This document shows positions 35,591 to 44,581 of a DNA stretch of 64,000 nt, in pieces. The stretch lies in contig JAKOTQ010000003.1 in the NCBI GenBank assembly GCA_029776205.1, positions 20,526 through 84,525 on the forward strand, read 5' to 3'. Origin of the DNA: Bacillota bacterium (GTDB taxonomy: Bacteria; Bacillota; UBA4882; UBA8346). How positions within the stretch are numbered: the first letter of the stretch is position 1; the number at the start of each line of letters is the position of its first letter. A model generated the notes under the pieces. It was not told the DNA's origin. It searched no databases and was given only the letters and a program-made list of their open reading frames with translations. Position numbers and translations under genes: made by a program.

Positions 35591-36613
35591 CTAAAGTATT
35601 TGAATACCTGCCGCTTCGCAAGCATTAAGCATCTCTTTAGGCCATACCGAAGCCTGAACTTCCCCGATATGAGCTTTTTCTAAAAAGAACATGCAAATCC
35701 GGGACTGCCCGATACCGCCGCCGATAGTGTAAGGTAATTTCCCATCCAGCAAATCCCGATGGAACTGAAGTTCCAACCGTTCCTCGCACCCGGCAATTTT
35801 CAACTGTTTCACCAAAGCATCTTCATCAACCCGGATCCCCATGGAAGACACCTCAAAGGCCCGCTCTAACACTGGATACCAGAAAATAATATCGCCGTTT
35901 AAATCCCAATCATCATAATCCGGCGCCCGTCCGTCGTGAACCTTTCCGGAGGCCAACTGGCCGCCGATCTTCATCACAAACACTGCTCCCTTTTCCCGGG
36001 CAATCCGATCTTCCCGTTCTTTCGGAGTGAGTTCGGGGTATAAATCTTCAAGTTCCTGGGTGGTAATAAAATGGATCGTTTCAGGCAGCTTAACCGAAAG
36101 GACAGGATAAAGCTTCCTCAAATAGTCTTCCGTTTCCTTAAATACTTTATAAATCCGGCCAACCACGTTTTTCAAGGTGGCAATATTCCGCTCCGCTTTA
36201 TCGATCACTAGCTCCCAATCCCATTGATCAACATAAATCGAATGAAGATTGTCCACATCTTCATCACGGCGGATAGCATTCATATCGGTATAAAGGCCTT
36301 CACCGATATGAAATCCGTATCTTCCCAGGGCCATCCGTTTCCACTTGGCCAGCGAATGCACAATTTCACAGGAACTGCCATCCAGTGAACGCACGTCGAA
36401 AGTAACCGGCCGTTCGACTCCGTTTAAATTATCGTTTAATCCCGATTCCGGCTGTACGAACAAAGGCGCGGAAACCCGGGTCAAATTCAATTCTTTGGCA
36501 AGTGCCGTTTCAAAAAAGTCTTTAATTCGTTTGATCGCAATTTCGGTTTCCCGCAAGTCCAACGATGATCGGTACCCATCGGGCAAAATCAATTTCTCTA
36601 ACATTTGCTCCAT
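35591..36613 (-). CDS. asnA: Aspartate-ammonia ligase
   Basis: A 340-residue ammonia-dependent asparagine synthetase, structurally related to class II tRNA synthetases, converting Asp, NH3 and ATP to Asn, AMP and PPi. Blocks: [15 protein letters not shown] (about 45-59), [30 protein letters not shown] and [12 protein letters not shown] at the C-terminus. AAGGGGAC precedes the ATG at 36613. Upstream gene of the asnA-asnS pair; ammonia-dependent Asn synthesis suits an ammonia-rich or anaerobic habitat. Confidence 0.95.
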   Translation of the reverse strand: MEQMLEKLILPDGYRSSLDLRETEIAIKRIKDFFETALAKELNLTRVSAPLFVQPESGLNDNLNGVERPVTFDVRSLDGSSCEIVHSLAKWKRMALGRYGFHIGEGLYTDMNAIRRDEDVDNLHSIYVDQWDWELVIDKAERNIATLKNVVGRIYKVFKETEDYLRKLYPVLSVKLPETIHFITTQELEDLYPELTPKEREDRIAREKGAVFVMKIGGQLASGKVHDGRAPDYDDWDLNGDIIFWYPVLERAFEVSSMGIRVDEDALVKQLKIAGCEERLELQFHRDLLDGKLPYTIGGGIGQSRICMFFLEKAHIGEVQASVWPKEMLNACEAAGIQIL

Positions 36614-37023
36614 CGGTATGTCCCCTTACCTCAAAAAATTATCCATGATACCCAATGTAAAAAATTATACCACAGGCTAGCCATAGTTTGCCACCGATTT
36701 CCACGATTCTCTCCGCCAACCTTCCCAGCCCCCCTCTTGTTCCCAAACCTCTTTCAAGCTATAATAGATGGGTTGAAAAATGAGCGAACATAAATAGGAG
36801 ACAGTAGTCAGTAGCTTCAAAATGGTTAACAATTGGGACAATGATAGTTATTAGGTTAAAGGCTAAAGTTTAAAACTCTACTCATGCCTCGTGTCCAAAG
36901 AATGCACTGTGGACCAGCGTCAGAATCCAAAACCCGAATCTTTCTCCTGTCTCCTGACTCCTATCTCCTAACTCCTATACTTTTAACCGAAACCTTAATG
37001 CCAATAATCTGGAGGAATATACA
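36614..37023. repeat. Divergent intergenic region with short-word repeats
   Basis: A 410-base gap between asnA (minus) and prfC (plus). The asnA-proximal part contains AAAATTATACCAC, a possible -10 region. From about 36795 it uses the shared words AGGAGACAGTAGTCAG, CTCATGCCTCGTG, AATGCACTGTGGACC and CTCCTGTCTCCTGACTCC. No T-box specifier or antiterminator signature (the GGTGGNACCGCG box) was found on either strand. Confidence 0.6.
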
Positions 37024-38649
37024 GTGACGATTGCATCCGAACAACTTGTGCAGGAAATCAAACAGCGGCGGACCTTTGCGATTATTTCACATCCTGACGC
37101 CGGAAAAACCACCTTAACGGAGAAGCTGCTTCTCTACGGCGGAGCGATTCATCTAGCCGGTTCGGTCAAGGCGCGCAAAGCTCAAAAACATGCAGTTTCC
37201 GACTGGATGGAAATCGAGAAACAGCGCGGTATTTCCGTAACATCCAGCGTATTGCAGTTTGAATACGAAGGTTACAAGATCAACATCCTGGATACCCCGG
37301 GGCATCAGGATTTCAGCGAAGATACTTACCGCACTCTAATGGCTGCCGACAGTGCCGTCATGTTGATCGACGTTGCCAAAGGCGTCGAAGCGCAGACCAT
37401 TAAACTGTTTAAAGTATGTAAACAGCGGGGTATTCCCGTCTTCACCTTTGTCAACAAATTGGACCGTAACGGCAAAAATCCCTTTGAACTCATGGAAGAG
37501 ATCGAAAAGGTGCTTGGTATTAACTCCTACCCAATGAACTGGCCTATCGGTATTGACGGAGAATATCGCGGGGTCTACAACCGACAATTATCCCAAATTG
37601 AACTTTTCGACAGTACCGGGACCCACGGCCAATGGGCTTTGCCCTCCACCGTCGGCAGCGTTCACGATCCGGCTTTTCGGGAAATTTTAGGCGAAGAGAT
37701 CTATGAATCCCTCTGTAATGATATTGAATTATTGGATACAGCCGGTGAAAGTTTCGATACTGAAAAAATTGCCCGCGGAGAATTAACCCCCATGTTTTTC
37801 GGCAGCGCCATGACGAATTTCGGCGTCAAACCCTTTCTGGAGCAATACCTGAAACTGGCGCCGCCGCCATCACCACGCAACAGCAATATCGGAATGATTG
37901 AGCCGGAATCCGAAGAATTTTCCGCCTTTGTCTTTAAGATTCAAGCCAACATGAACCCGGCTCACCGGGATCGGTTGGCCTTCGCCCGAATTTGCTCCGG
38001 TAAATTTACCCGAGGCATGACCGTCTTTCATATGCAAAGCGGAAAAACCATAAAATTAGCTCAACCCCAGCAATTCATGGCCCAGGAACGAACGATCGTC
38101 GAAGAAGCATATCCCGGCGATATTGTGGGATTGTTCGATCCCGGCATCTTTGGCATCGGCGATACGCTCTGTAGTGAAAGCCGAAAATTCCGCTTTGAGG
38201 ATTTCCCGGTATTCCCTCCGGAGCAGTTTGCTAGAGTTCAACCGAAGGACACTATGAAACGAAAGCAATTCATCAAAGGCGTCACCCAGCTAACCCAGGA
38301 AGGTGCAGTCCAGCTCTTTAAGCAACCGGATAGCGGCTTTGAGTCCTTTATAATCGGAGTCGTCGGAACGCTCCAATTTGAAGTCTTCGAGCACCGTCTC
38401 CGCCATGAATATGGTGTGGAAATTCAACTGCAACACCTTCCTTATATTGCAGCCCGATGGTTGTTTGGCAAAGACATCACCGCCAAATCCAAGATTAATC
38501 TTCTGGGTGACCTGCTGGTTGAAGATAATTTCGGACTCCCTGTCGGTTTATTCCGCAGCGAATGGGCTTTACGGCAGGCCATGGAGAAAAACCCTAACAT
38601 TCAATTTTTACCGGCTCCGCCCCGCGGAATATCGAGCGAAGAAGAATAA
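37024..38649 (+). CDS. prfC: Peptide chain release factor 3
   Basis: A 541-residue translational GTPase that removes RF1/RF2 from the ribosome after termination. G1 HPDAGKTTLTEKLL (about 22-35), switch I with ISVTSSVLQF, G3 DTPGHQDFSEDTY, G4 NKLDRNG, then domain II and the RF3-specific C-terminal domain. The RF3-type insertion KARKAQKHAVSDWMEIE separates it from EF-G. The start is GTG at 37024 after TGGAGGA. Own terminator follows. Confidence 0.96.
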   Translation: MTIASEQLVQEIKQRRTFAIISHPDAGKTTLTEKLLLYGGAIHLAGSVKARKAQKHAVSDWMEIEKQRGISVTSSVLQFEYEGYKINILDTPGHQDFSEDTYRTLMAADSAVMLIDVAKGVEAQTIKLFKVCKQRGIPVFTFVNKLDRNGKNPFELMEEIEKVLGINSYPMNWPIGIDGEYRGVYNRQLSQIELFDSTGTHGQWALPSTVGSVHDPAFREILGEEIYESLCNDIELLDTAGESFDTEKIARGELTPMFFGSAMTNFGVKPFLEQYLKLAPPPSPRNSNIGMIEPESEEFSAFVFKIQANMNPAHRDRLAFARICSGKFTRGMTVFHMQSGKTIKLAQPQQFMAQERTIVEEAYPGDIVGLFDPGIFGIGDTLCSESRKFRFEDFPVFPPEQFARVQPKDTMKRKQFIKGVTQLTQEGAVQLFKQPDSGFESFIIGVVGTLQFEVFEHRLRHEYGVEIQLQHLPYIAARWLFGKDITAKSKINLLGDLLVEDNFGLPVGLFRSEWALRQAMEKNPNIQFLPAPPRGISSEEE

Positions 38650-38663
38650 TTTAGCAATTTCAA

Positions 38664-38697
38664 AGCGGCTGTTTTCAACCAGCCGCTATATTTTTTA
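38664..38697 (+). terminator. Terminator of prfC
   Basis: Arms AGCGGCTG and AGCCGCT around TTTTCAACC, then ATATTTTTT, 14 bases after the prfC stop codon. Confidence 0.88.
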
Positions 38698-38779
38698 CAA
38701 AATTTTAACAAAACTCTAAATCGTGAAGCCTAGTTTACCGATAATTAAATTAAGGTTAGTATTAAGGAGGTAAACCAGG

Positions 38780-39481
38780 ATGTCTCTTTCCAAAGAACCT
38801 TTAACCCATCCAGATATGGTTTACAGTATATCTTCTTCCATCGAAGAGTTTCCATTTATGGAACCTTTAAGTTTAACCCAAGCCCAACTGCTTCATAGCA
38901 CTTTGAACGAAGTGAAGCGAAGCTTAAATCTTCCATTCGGTTCCTCTCTAGGGCATTTACCAATCAATGAAATCATCGGTATTTATCTGGCTCACGCTTG
39001 GATGAAAGCCAAGTTGGTCATTCAGCATCACTCCTTCTCCGAAAAAACAGCTGCAAGTTTTATGGCTGCCGTTGAAAGCCTCATCGACCAAAAAATCGAA
39101 CAGATTTTTGCCCAACGACAGCAATATATTTTCCATCAAGACAAAAACCGTGCAAATCCGAAATTGTCCACATTCAGCCGAAGCCAGATCGAAACAGCCA
39201 TGAGACAATTGACCGCAGTGATGGACATTCCCGCATCTCAATTTCACCAAAACTACCTGAACCTAATTCAAATTTTCCACGACCGGTTCCTGAAAGCTTC
39301 ACGCAAGATAAACTATTTAAGGCCCAGTGATATCCCGTGCTCTCCGGCTGATAAGTTAACAACGCCCCCGGCAGAGAAATTATTCGAATCTCTGATGGAT
39401 CAGCTCATTAAAGATTGGAATCAATTCGTTCAGAGACTAGCTCAAATTGATGCAGCTTATTACATTATTCTTAGGAAATAA
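38780..39481 (+). CDS. Hypothetical protein
   Basis: A 233-residue soluble protein, mostly helical by composition, that I do not recognise. It contains repeated Gln/His/Phe-rich helices (TAASFMAAVESLIDQKIEQI region 90-110; SRSQIETAMRQLTAVMD about 134-150). No signal peptide, TM segment or cysteine cluster. AAGGAGGTAA gives a strong ribosome site before the ATG, and a perfect terminator follows, so it is a real monocistronic gene. Function unknown. Confidence 0.75.
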   Translation: MSLSKEPLTHPDMVYSISSSIEEFPFMEPLSLTQAQLLHSTLNEVKRSLNLPFGSSLGHLPINEIIGIYLAHAWMKAKLVIQHHSFSEKTAASFMAAVESLIDQKIEQIFAQRQQYIFHQDKNRANPKLSTFSRSQIETAMRQLTAVMDIPASQFHQNYLNLIQIFHDRFLKASRKINYLRPSDIPCSPADKLTTPPAEKLFESLMDQLIKDWNQFVQRLAQIDAAYYIILRK

Positions 39482-39496
39482 ACGGTAATAAATTAA

Positions 39497-39528
39497 AAGA
39501 GTATCGCTTTCAGCGATACTCTTTTTTA
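39497..39528 (+). terminator. Terminator of the 233-residue hypothetical gene
   Basis: Perfect stem AAGAGTATCGC/GCGATACTCTT with loop TTTCA, followed by T; the A-rich left flank makes it bidirectional for the convergent cupin gene. Confidence 0.92.
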
Positions 39529-39550
39529 ATGCATTTGATGAATACGATCT

Positions 39551-39886
39551 TTACTTCGCCAGAAAATCTTCCCGATAGGGCGTAAAGATATCCAGCAAAA
39601 TTCCTTTTTTCAGGCAACGGCAGCCATGGACGACATTCGGCAGTTTATAAAGGGTATCCCCTTTTTTGACGATATTTTTCTCACCGCCAATTTCAAATTC
39701 AAATTCGCCTTCCAACACATAGGAAAGCTGGGTATGAGGATGTTGATGTAAAGCACCGATAGCCCCTTCCTCAAAATGCACTTCAACCGCCATCAGATTC
39801 TCGCCATAAGCCAAAATCTTCCGACGGACTCCTTCCCCGGCTGGTTGAAACTCACATTCATCTCCAAAAACAAATGGTTTATTCAT
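39551..39886 (-). CDS. Cupin-domain protein (KdgF-like)
   Basis: A 111-residue single cupin. Metal-binding motif 1 HQHPHTQLSYVLEGEFEFE (about 47-65) and motif 2 PNVVHGC (about 83-89) give three His and Gln/Glu ligands. Sequence style fits KdgF-type cupins that linearise unsaturated uronates, but such small cupins have many roles. RBS GAGGAGGA precedes ATG 39886. No uronate pathway genes are nearby, so the assignment is tentative. Confidence 0.78.
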   Translation of the reverse strand: MNKPFVFGDECEFQPAGEGVRRKILAYGENLMAVEVHFEEGAIGALHQHPHTQLSYVLEGEFEFEIGGEKNIVKKGDTLYKLPNVVHGCRCLKKGILLDIFTPYREDFLAK

Positions 39887-39904
39887 AGCGATTCCTCCTC
39901 GTAA

Positions 39905-40163
39905 ATTGATACGATAAGTTTAAGGTTCATAGTACATAGGGCACAGTTCACAGTACACAGACATGAGGCACGAGGCGTGAGTATAGTTTACATCTTAAGT
40001 TGACAATTAAACGATTAGGTGCTTGGCTTTAGTTCATAGTTCATATAAAGTTCGAGCTTTAACCTTATCCCTTTACACTTAACTGTAAACCGTCCACTGT
40101 CTCAACTGTCTAAACAGTCAACTATTTTAAGCTCCTAACTACTATCTCCTGTCTCCTAATCCA
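39905..40163. repeat. Intergenic gap with short-word repeats
   Basis: Gap between the cupin and HAD genes composed of AAGGTTCATAGTACATAGGG, GCACAGTTCACAGTACACAG, ACATGAGGCACGAGGCGTGAG-like words, TTAGTTCATAGTTCATA, CGTCCACTGTCTCAACTGTC and TATCTCCTGTCTCCTAATCC. No hairpin terminator or ORF. Confidence 0.6.
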
Positions 40164-40799
40164 TTATTTTTTCCGGTAACTTTCAACAATCCTTAAAATC
40201 TCTTCAGGCGTTTCCACGATAAAATCCGGCGAAGCATGAGCCACAGAATGCAACAGATCGAGACCCCAGTTGACCCAGATTACCGGAATTCCGATTTTCT
40301 TACAGGCCATAATATCCCGATGCTCGTCACCAATATAAATTACATCCGTATTGACGAGCCGGTTTTTCTTTAAAAAACTACGTAACATCTTATCTTTGCC
40401 GTAAATATGGCTGGAACAAATCACTTGCTCAATATCAAGGGAATGTTTATGGATAAAATCCCGAATATTCTGCTCTGAGTTGGAGGAAATGACTGCAATT
40501 CCATAGCCTCGCTCCGAAAGTTCCTTTAATAATTCTTTCATTCCGGGGAAAAGCGTCAAATGTTTCATCGATTCCTGATAAAGCCCGTAAAATTCACCAG
40601 CCAAAAACGGAATCCGAAACATGGGCACCCGCAGGAACCGACACCGTTCGGCAATTGAGAGAGCCCGAAAATGTTCGAGGTCTTCCGGATTCATTCGATT
40701 AAAGCCATGTCTTTCCGCCAGCCGATTATAAGCTGACATCGCCACTTCCTTGGAATCTGCTAAAGTTCCATCGAAATCAAAGATGATATATTTGAGCAT
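40164..40799 (-). CDS. HAD-superfamily phosphatase (phosphoglycolate phosphatase-like)
   Basis: A 211-residue HAD hydrolase with motif I DFDGTLADS (8-16), an alpha-helical cap (about 18-80), motif II VISSNSEQN, motif III Lys in YGKDKM and motif IV IGDEHRDIMA with Asp-Asp equivalents. Likely acts on a small phosphorylated metabolite; the closest named relatives are phosphoglycolate phosphatases, but specificity is not shown. RBS AAGGAG precedes ATG 40799. Confidence 0.85.
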   Translation of the reverse strand: MLKYIIFDFDGTLADSKEVAMSAYNRLAERHGFNRMNPEDLEHFRALSIAERCRFLRVPMFRIPFLAGEFYGLYQESMKHLTLFPGMKELLKELSERGYGIAVISSNSEQNIRDFIHKHSLDIEQVICSSHIYGKDKMLRSFLKKNRLVNTDVIYIGDEHRDIMACKKIGIPVIWVNWGLDLLHSVAHASPDFIVETPEEILRIVESYRKK

Positions 40800-40893
40800 A
40801 TTTTCTCCTTCTATTTAAAAAAACAGTAAAATCAAAAATTCAATATCTCCTGATTATTTCCTGCTTGAAAAAGAAAAAGAAATTGAAAATATC

Positions 40894-40923
40894 TGATGAT
40901 TTTACCGATTTTTGCACATACTA
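40894..40923 (+). promoter_or_regulatory. Candidate sigma-G promoter of sspH
   Basis: TGATGA (40894-40899) and CATACTA (40917-40923) are separated by 17 bases, 47 bases before the SASP start codon. The -10 matches the forespore sigma-G consensus CATANTA; the -35 matches four of six positions. Confidence 0.55.
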
Positions 40924-40970
40924 TAGAATACTCTGCTTCAAATAACTCGATGATAAAGGAGAACTAGGCA

Positions 40971-41144
40971 ATGGACATCGAACGGGTTAAAGAAATTATC
41001 GAAAGCGATGCTGAAATCGATGTTTTTTATCACAATGCCCCTGTTTGGATCGAACATATCGTTGACGGAGAAACCGTAAGCGTCAGTTTCTTAGACAGTA
41101 AAGAAAAGGGGCTGGTTCAAGCCGATCAATTGGAAGAAAGTTAA
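40971..41144 (+). CDS. sspH: Small acid-soluble spore protein, H type
   Basis: A 57-codon gene too short for usual ORF thresholds. The product begins MDIERVKEIIESDAEIDV, followed by FYHNAPVWIEHIVDG and ends VQADQLEES. This matches the SspH family pattern: N-terminal RVKEI, central P-V-W-I-E, and a C-terminal V..-L-E. SASPs are packaged in the forespore. AAAGGAG lies 9 bases before the ATG and a sigma-G-like promoter lies upstream. Not part of a larger operon; the Dam gene follows after 158 bases. Confidence 0.85.
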   Translation: MDIERVKEIIESDAEIDVFYHNAPVWIEHIVDGETVSVSFLDSKEKGLVQADQLEES

Positions 41145-41302
41145 CGAAAGATCAAAGTTCGCCCTCACCATCGCCGGGATTAACGCCAACTGGCGGCAAA
41201 CCCGCTGATCTCCTTTGAATATCCAGTCCCGTACAGTTATCATGTCCAAACCTTCAAAACTATGATAAAATGAGCTGGAGATCATGGTAATGAGGGTAAT
41301 CG

Positions 41303-42121
41303 ATGCGACCTTTTTTAAAGTGGGCCGGCGGAAAATATCGCTTAACTAAACGGATCAACGAAAAACTCCCACCGGGAAACCGGTTGCTTGAACCTTTTGC
41401 GGGAAGTTGCGCAGTTTCGCTCAATGCGGACTACCCCGATTATTGGCTGAACGACATCAATCCCGATCTCATCAATTTGTATCAGACCCTTCAGCAACAC
41501 GGATGGCCTTTTATCGAGGTTTGCCGGCAATATTTTATTCCGGCTAATAATACTCCTGAGAAATATTATGAACTTCGGGACCGGTTTAACCGCGAGACCG
41601 ATCCGGTAATCAAGGCTGCCTTATTTTTATACCTAAACCGCCATGGTTACAACGGATTATCCCGTTATAACCAAAAAGGCCATTTTAATGTCCCGTTCGG
41701 CCGGTTTAAAAAACCTTATTTCCCCGAAACCGAACTTCATTATTTCTACAAAAAGTTTAGGCACGCACAATTTACAGCAGTGGATTTCGAGGAGATTATC
41801 CTTTCGGCCCAGCCTGGCGATGTCATTTACTGCGATCCTCCCTATGCCCCTATCAATCAGACATCCAATTTCACATCGTATAGTGCAGGGGGATTTAACC
41901 AGGCTGAACAGCTTCGTCTGGCCAATGTGGCTGCTATAGCAGCATCCAAAGGAGTGACTGTCGTTATATCCAACCATTACAGTAACTTTGTCATGGAAAT
42001 CTACAGCCAAGCCAACATCGAAACCTTTCCAGTCCGCCGTTTAATCAGTTGTAACGGAGAACGTCGCCGACAAGTCGATGAAGTATTGGCCGTATTTGAG
42101 CCCTTGTCTCACGATAATTAA
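41303..42121 (+). CDS. dam: DNA adenine methylase (Dam family)
   Basis: A 272-residue D12-class N6-adenine methyltransferase. SAM motif FLKWAGGKYRL (4-14), LLEPFAGSCAV (about 29-39), NDINPDLINLY, and catalytic DPPY in VIYCDPPYAP (about 177-186). This family usually methylates GATC. No restriction enzyme gene is adjacent, so it is an orphan methylase that could act in repair, replication timing or gene control. It lies between sspH and a zinc-ribbon gene. GAGGG precedes the ATG. Confidence 0.92.
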   Translation: MRPFLKWAGGKYRLTKRINEKLPPGNRLLEPFAGSCAVSLNADYPDYWLNDINPDLINLYQTLQQHGWPFIEVCRQYFIPANNTPEKYYELRDRFNRETDPVIKAALFLYLNRHGYNGLSRYNQKGHFNVPFGRFKKPYFPETELHYFYKKFRHAQFTAVDFEEIILSAQPGDVIYCDPPYAPINQTSNFTSYSAGGFNQAEQLRLANVAAIAASKGVTVVISNHYSNFVMEIYSQANIETFPVRRLISCNGERRRQVDEVLAVFEPLSHDN

Positions 42122-42295
42122 AAATATAAAGCTTTACATTTCCTGTGGGTTGTGTTATTCTTAAAGTCGCTCAGTTCATAGTTTAGTGGTTACAGATTAG
42201 ATTATTTACCCTTCTCATTGTATTTGCTCCATGACAGGGAAAATAACAGGTCTCCCTATACGGACAGAGCAAATCAAATTTGAGGAGGTTTTTTT

Positions 42296-42604
42296 ATGTT
42301 TCAAGACAAAACATTAGAATGCAAAGATTGCGGCGCCCAATTTACCTTTTCAGCTTCCGAACAGGAATTTTTCGCAGAAAAGGGATTTACCAATGATCCG
42401 GGACGCTGCCCAAGCTGCCGCGCAGCCCGTAAACAAAACAGCCGTGGTTCCCATTCCCGTCAAGGCAGCGGTTTCAGAACCCAACGCGAAATGTATACAG
42501 CAACCTGCGCCAGCTGCGGCGAAAGCGCCCAAGTGCCTTTCAAACCCAGCGGTGATCGCCCGGTCTACTGCAAAGATTGTTTCTCCGGCCAAAGACGGTA
42601 TTAA
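42296..42604 (+). CDS. Zinc-ribbon CxxC protein
   Basis: A 102-residue basic protein with four CxxC zinc knuckles: CKDCG (about 9-13), CPSC (about 39-42), CASCG (about 69-73) and CKDC (about 90-93), with a Gln/Arg/Ser-rich linker between the two halves. Such zinc-ribbon proteins (often annotated as probable zinc-binding or cold-shock-associated) are common small proteins in bacteria and may bind RNA. GAGGAGG precedes the ATG. Strong terminator downstream, so monocistronic. Confidence 0.82.
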   Translation: MFQDKTLECKDCGAQFTFSASEQEFFAEKGFTNDPGRCPSCRAARKQNSRGSHSRQGSGFRTQREMYTATCASCGESAQVPFKPSGDRPVYCKDCFSGQRRY

Positions 42605-42639
42605 TTCCAGCCGGATATAATCCAACACAAGTTAAATCT

Positions 42640-42676
42640 CACCCCTTTGCTCATCATGCGAAGGGGTGTTTTTTTA
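42640..42676 (+). terminator. Terminator of the zinc-ribbon gene
   Basis: Arms CACCCCTT and AAGGGGTG with a 13-base loop, followed by seven T. Confidence 0.88.
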
Positions 42677-42781
42677 TTAATGCAATGCAACAGCTCACCG
42701 TTCCTAACGATGAACCATCAAGCTGCAAAAGGGGCCAACACCAAATCACGCGTCTGAAAAACCGAAGGTTTCCTAACTTCA

Positions 42782-42828
42782 AACCACAATCTACATCTGG
42801 ATAATTATCAAGGATGTATATTGTGGTT
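42782..42828. promoter_or_regulatory. Long inverted repeat upstream of xylB (candidate operator)
   Basis: Arms AACCACAAT-C-TACATC (42782-42797) and GATGTA-T-ATTGTGGTT (42813-42828) are complementary at 15 of 16 positions, with a 15-base AT-rich centre. No U tract follows, so it is more likely an operator pair or leader stem than a terminator. A site for the YesN-type regulator encoded downstream is possible but unproven. Confidence 0.5.
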
Positions 42829-42956
42829 CATCATTTCGAAACAGATTTTTTACGAATTTTTCAAGATTTTTGTTCCATAAAAAGGAATATTCCCAACTAC
42901 TCCGAATAATACGAATGATCAAAAATTACCATCCGCCTAAAGGGGGTTGTTTATCG

Positions 42957-44453
42957 ATGAGTTACTTGCTTGGTTACGATCTTGGCAGTTCATCAATTAA
43001 AGCCAGCCTGATTGAAATCGAAAGCGGGAATCTGGTGGCCGCAGCGACTGCTCCCGAAAACGAGATGGCCATCCACTCCCCCCATCCTGGCTGGGCTGAA
43101 CAGCATCCTGACGATTGGTGGCAAAATTTGAAACAAGCCACTGATTTATTGAAAGAACGGGCAGGTATCAACTTCCATGATATCCAGGCCATTGGCATCG
43201 CTTACCAAATGCATGGATTGGTCCTGGTAGACCGCAATCATCAGGTATTGCGTCCGGCGATCATTTGGTGTGACAGCCGGGCAGTCCCTATCGGTTCCCA
43301 GGCTTTCGAGGCCATCGGCCCTGAGAAATGCCTCAGCCGTTTACTGAATTCTCCCGGCAACTTCACCGCCTCCAAACTCAAATGGGTCCAGGATAACGAA
43401 CCGGAGATTTATCAAAAAATCTATAAAGCCATGCTACCGGGCGAATACATCGCCATGCGCCTGACCGGCGAGATTAAAACGACTCCTTCCGGCTTATCCG
43501 AAGGCATTTGGTGGGATTTCAAGGCAGAATGCCCAGCTGACTTTTTAATGGAGCATTATCACATTAACCCGGAATTATTGCCGGAAATTGCACCGGTCTT
43601 CTCCATTCAGGGCGAAGTCTCCCCATCTGTTGCGGCAGAACTAGGCTTACGCCCGGGAACCAAAGTTTCTTACCGGGCCGGCGATCAGCCCAACAATGCC
43701 TTTTCCTTAAATGTTCTCCATCCCGGCGAAGTGGCCGCCACCGCCGGAACCAGTGGAGTCGTCTACGGCGTCGGCAATCAGCCCAATTACGATCCCCAAT
43801 CACGGGTCAATACCTTTGTCCATGTGAATCACACCCCGGCGGATCCCCGCTACGGCGTTCTCATGTGCTTAAATGGGACAGCCATTCTCAACCGTTGGAT
43901 TAGGGATCTGTTGACGGAAATTCCGGGAGCGGTCATCTCTTACCGCCGATTGGATGAATTGGCTGCCACTGTCCCGGCCGGAGCTGACGGATTGTTGGTC
44001 TTCCCCTACGGTAACGGTGCCGAGCGGACCCTGGCCAATGAAAACATCGGCGCTTCCATCCGCGGGTTAGAATTCACCCGCCACCGCACTGCCCATTTGC
44101 TCCGTGCCGCCCAGGAAGGTATCGTTTTTGCCCTGAAATACGGGATCGATATTATGGCTGGAATGGGAGTCCAGGTTCGGAAAGTCAAAGCCGGGCATGC
44201 CAACATGTTTTTGAGCCCGGTTTTCAGTGGAGCTTTTGCATCCGTTACCGGAGCCACCGTCGAACTTTACAATACCGACGGTTCCCAGGGAGCTGCCCGC
44301 GGCGCCGGAGTCGGTGCTGGTATTTATCAAAATTTCACTGAGGCTTTCTCTGGACTGAAAGTAGTTCAAACTATTGAACCAGACCCTAAAACAGTTCCGG
44401 TCTACCAGGAAACATACCAGCGATGGTTGGAGCTGCTCAAAACCAAAGGATGA
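42957..44453 (+). CDS. xylB: Xylulokinase-like FGGY carbohydrate kinase
   Basis: A 498-residue FGGY kinase. N-terminal phosphate motif LLGYDLGSSSIKASLI (4-19), HSPHPGWAEQHPDDWW, MHGLVLVDR and substrate block WCDSRA; C-terminal FGGY signature region GANMFLSPVFSGAFASVTG. It most likely phosphorylates D-xylulose to xylulose-5-phosphate for the pentose phosphate pathway, supported by the adjacent xylose transport and sensing genes. The ATG at 42957 follows AAAGGGGG. Xylose isomerase is not in the window. A fraction of FGGY enzymes in such loci use other pentuloses. Confidence 0.88.
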   Translation: MSYLLGYDLGSSSIKASLIEIESGNLVAAATAPENEMAIHSPHPGWAEQHPDDWWQNLKQATDLLKERAGINFHDIQAIGIAYQMHGLVLVDRNHQVLRPAIIWCDSRAVPIGSQAFEAIGPEKCLSRLLNSPGNFTASKLKWVQDNEPEIYQKIYKAMLPGEYIAMRLTGEIKTTPSGLSEGIWWDFKAECPADFLMEHYHINPELLPEIAPVFSIQGEVSPSVAAELGLRPGTKVSYRAGDQPNNAFSLNVLHPGEVAATAGTSGVVYGVGNQPNYDPQSRVNTFVHVNHTPADPRYGVLMCLNGTAILNRWIRDLLTEIPGAVISYRRLDELAATVPAGADGLLVFPYGNGAERTLANENIGASIRGLEFTRHRTAHLLRAAQEGIVFALKYGIDIMAGMGVQVRKVKAGHANMFLSPVFSGAFASVTGATVELYNTDGSQGAARGAGVGAGIYQNFTEAFSGLKVVQTIEPDPKTVPVYQETYQRWLELLKTKG

Positions 44454-44581
44454 ATCTTTTCTAAATTATCTTACAAAAAAGAACGAATACTGCGGAACGG
44501 TCCTGAAATACTCTTAGGAAAACTCCTTAATTATGTTAAAACCAATCTAATTAACGGAATATTTTTTAAGAGGGATATCGA

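Larger units (their letters stand above)
42605..42956. other. Intergenic gap upstream of xylB
   Basis: A 352-base gap holding the zinc-ribbon gene terminator (42640-42676) and, before xylB, a long inverted repeat (42782-42828) described separately. The open frame that extends xylB to 42870 has no ribosome site. No other RNA or ORF seen. Confidence 0.55.

Noticed and set aside
36614..36830. T-box leader for asnA-asnS
   Set aside because: No conserved T-box sequence, specifier loop or antiterminator was found on the minus strand.
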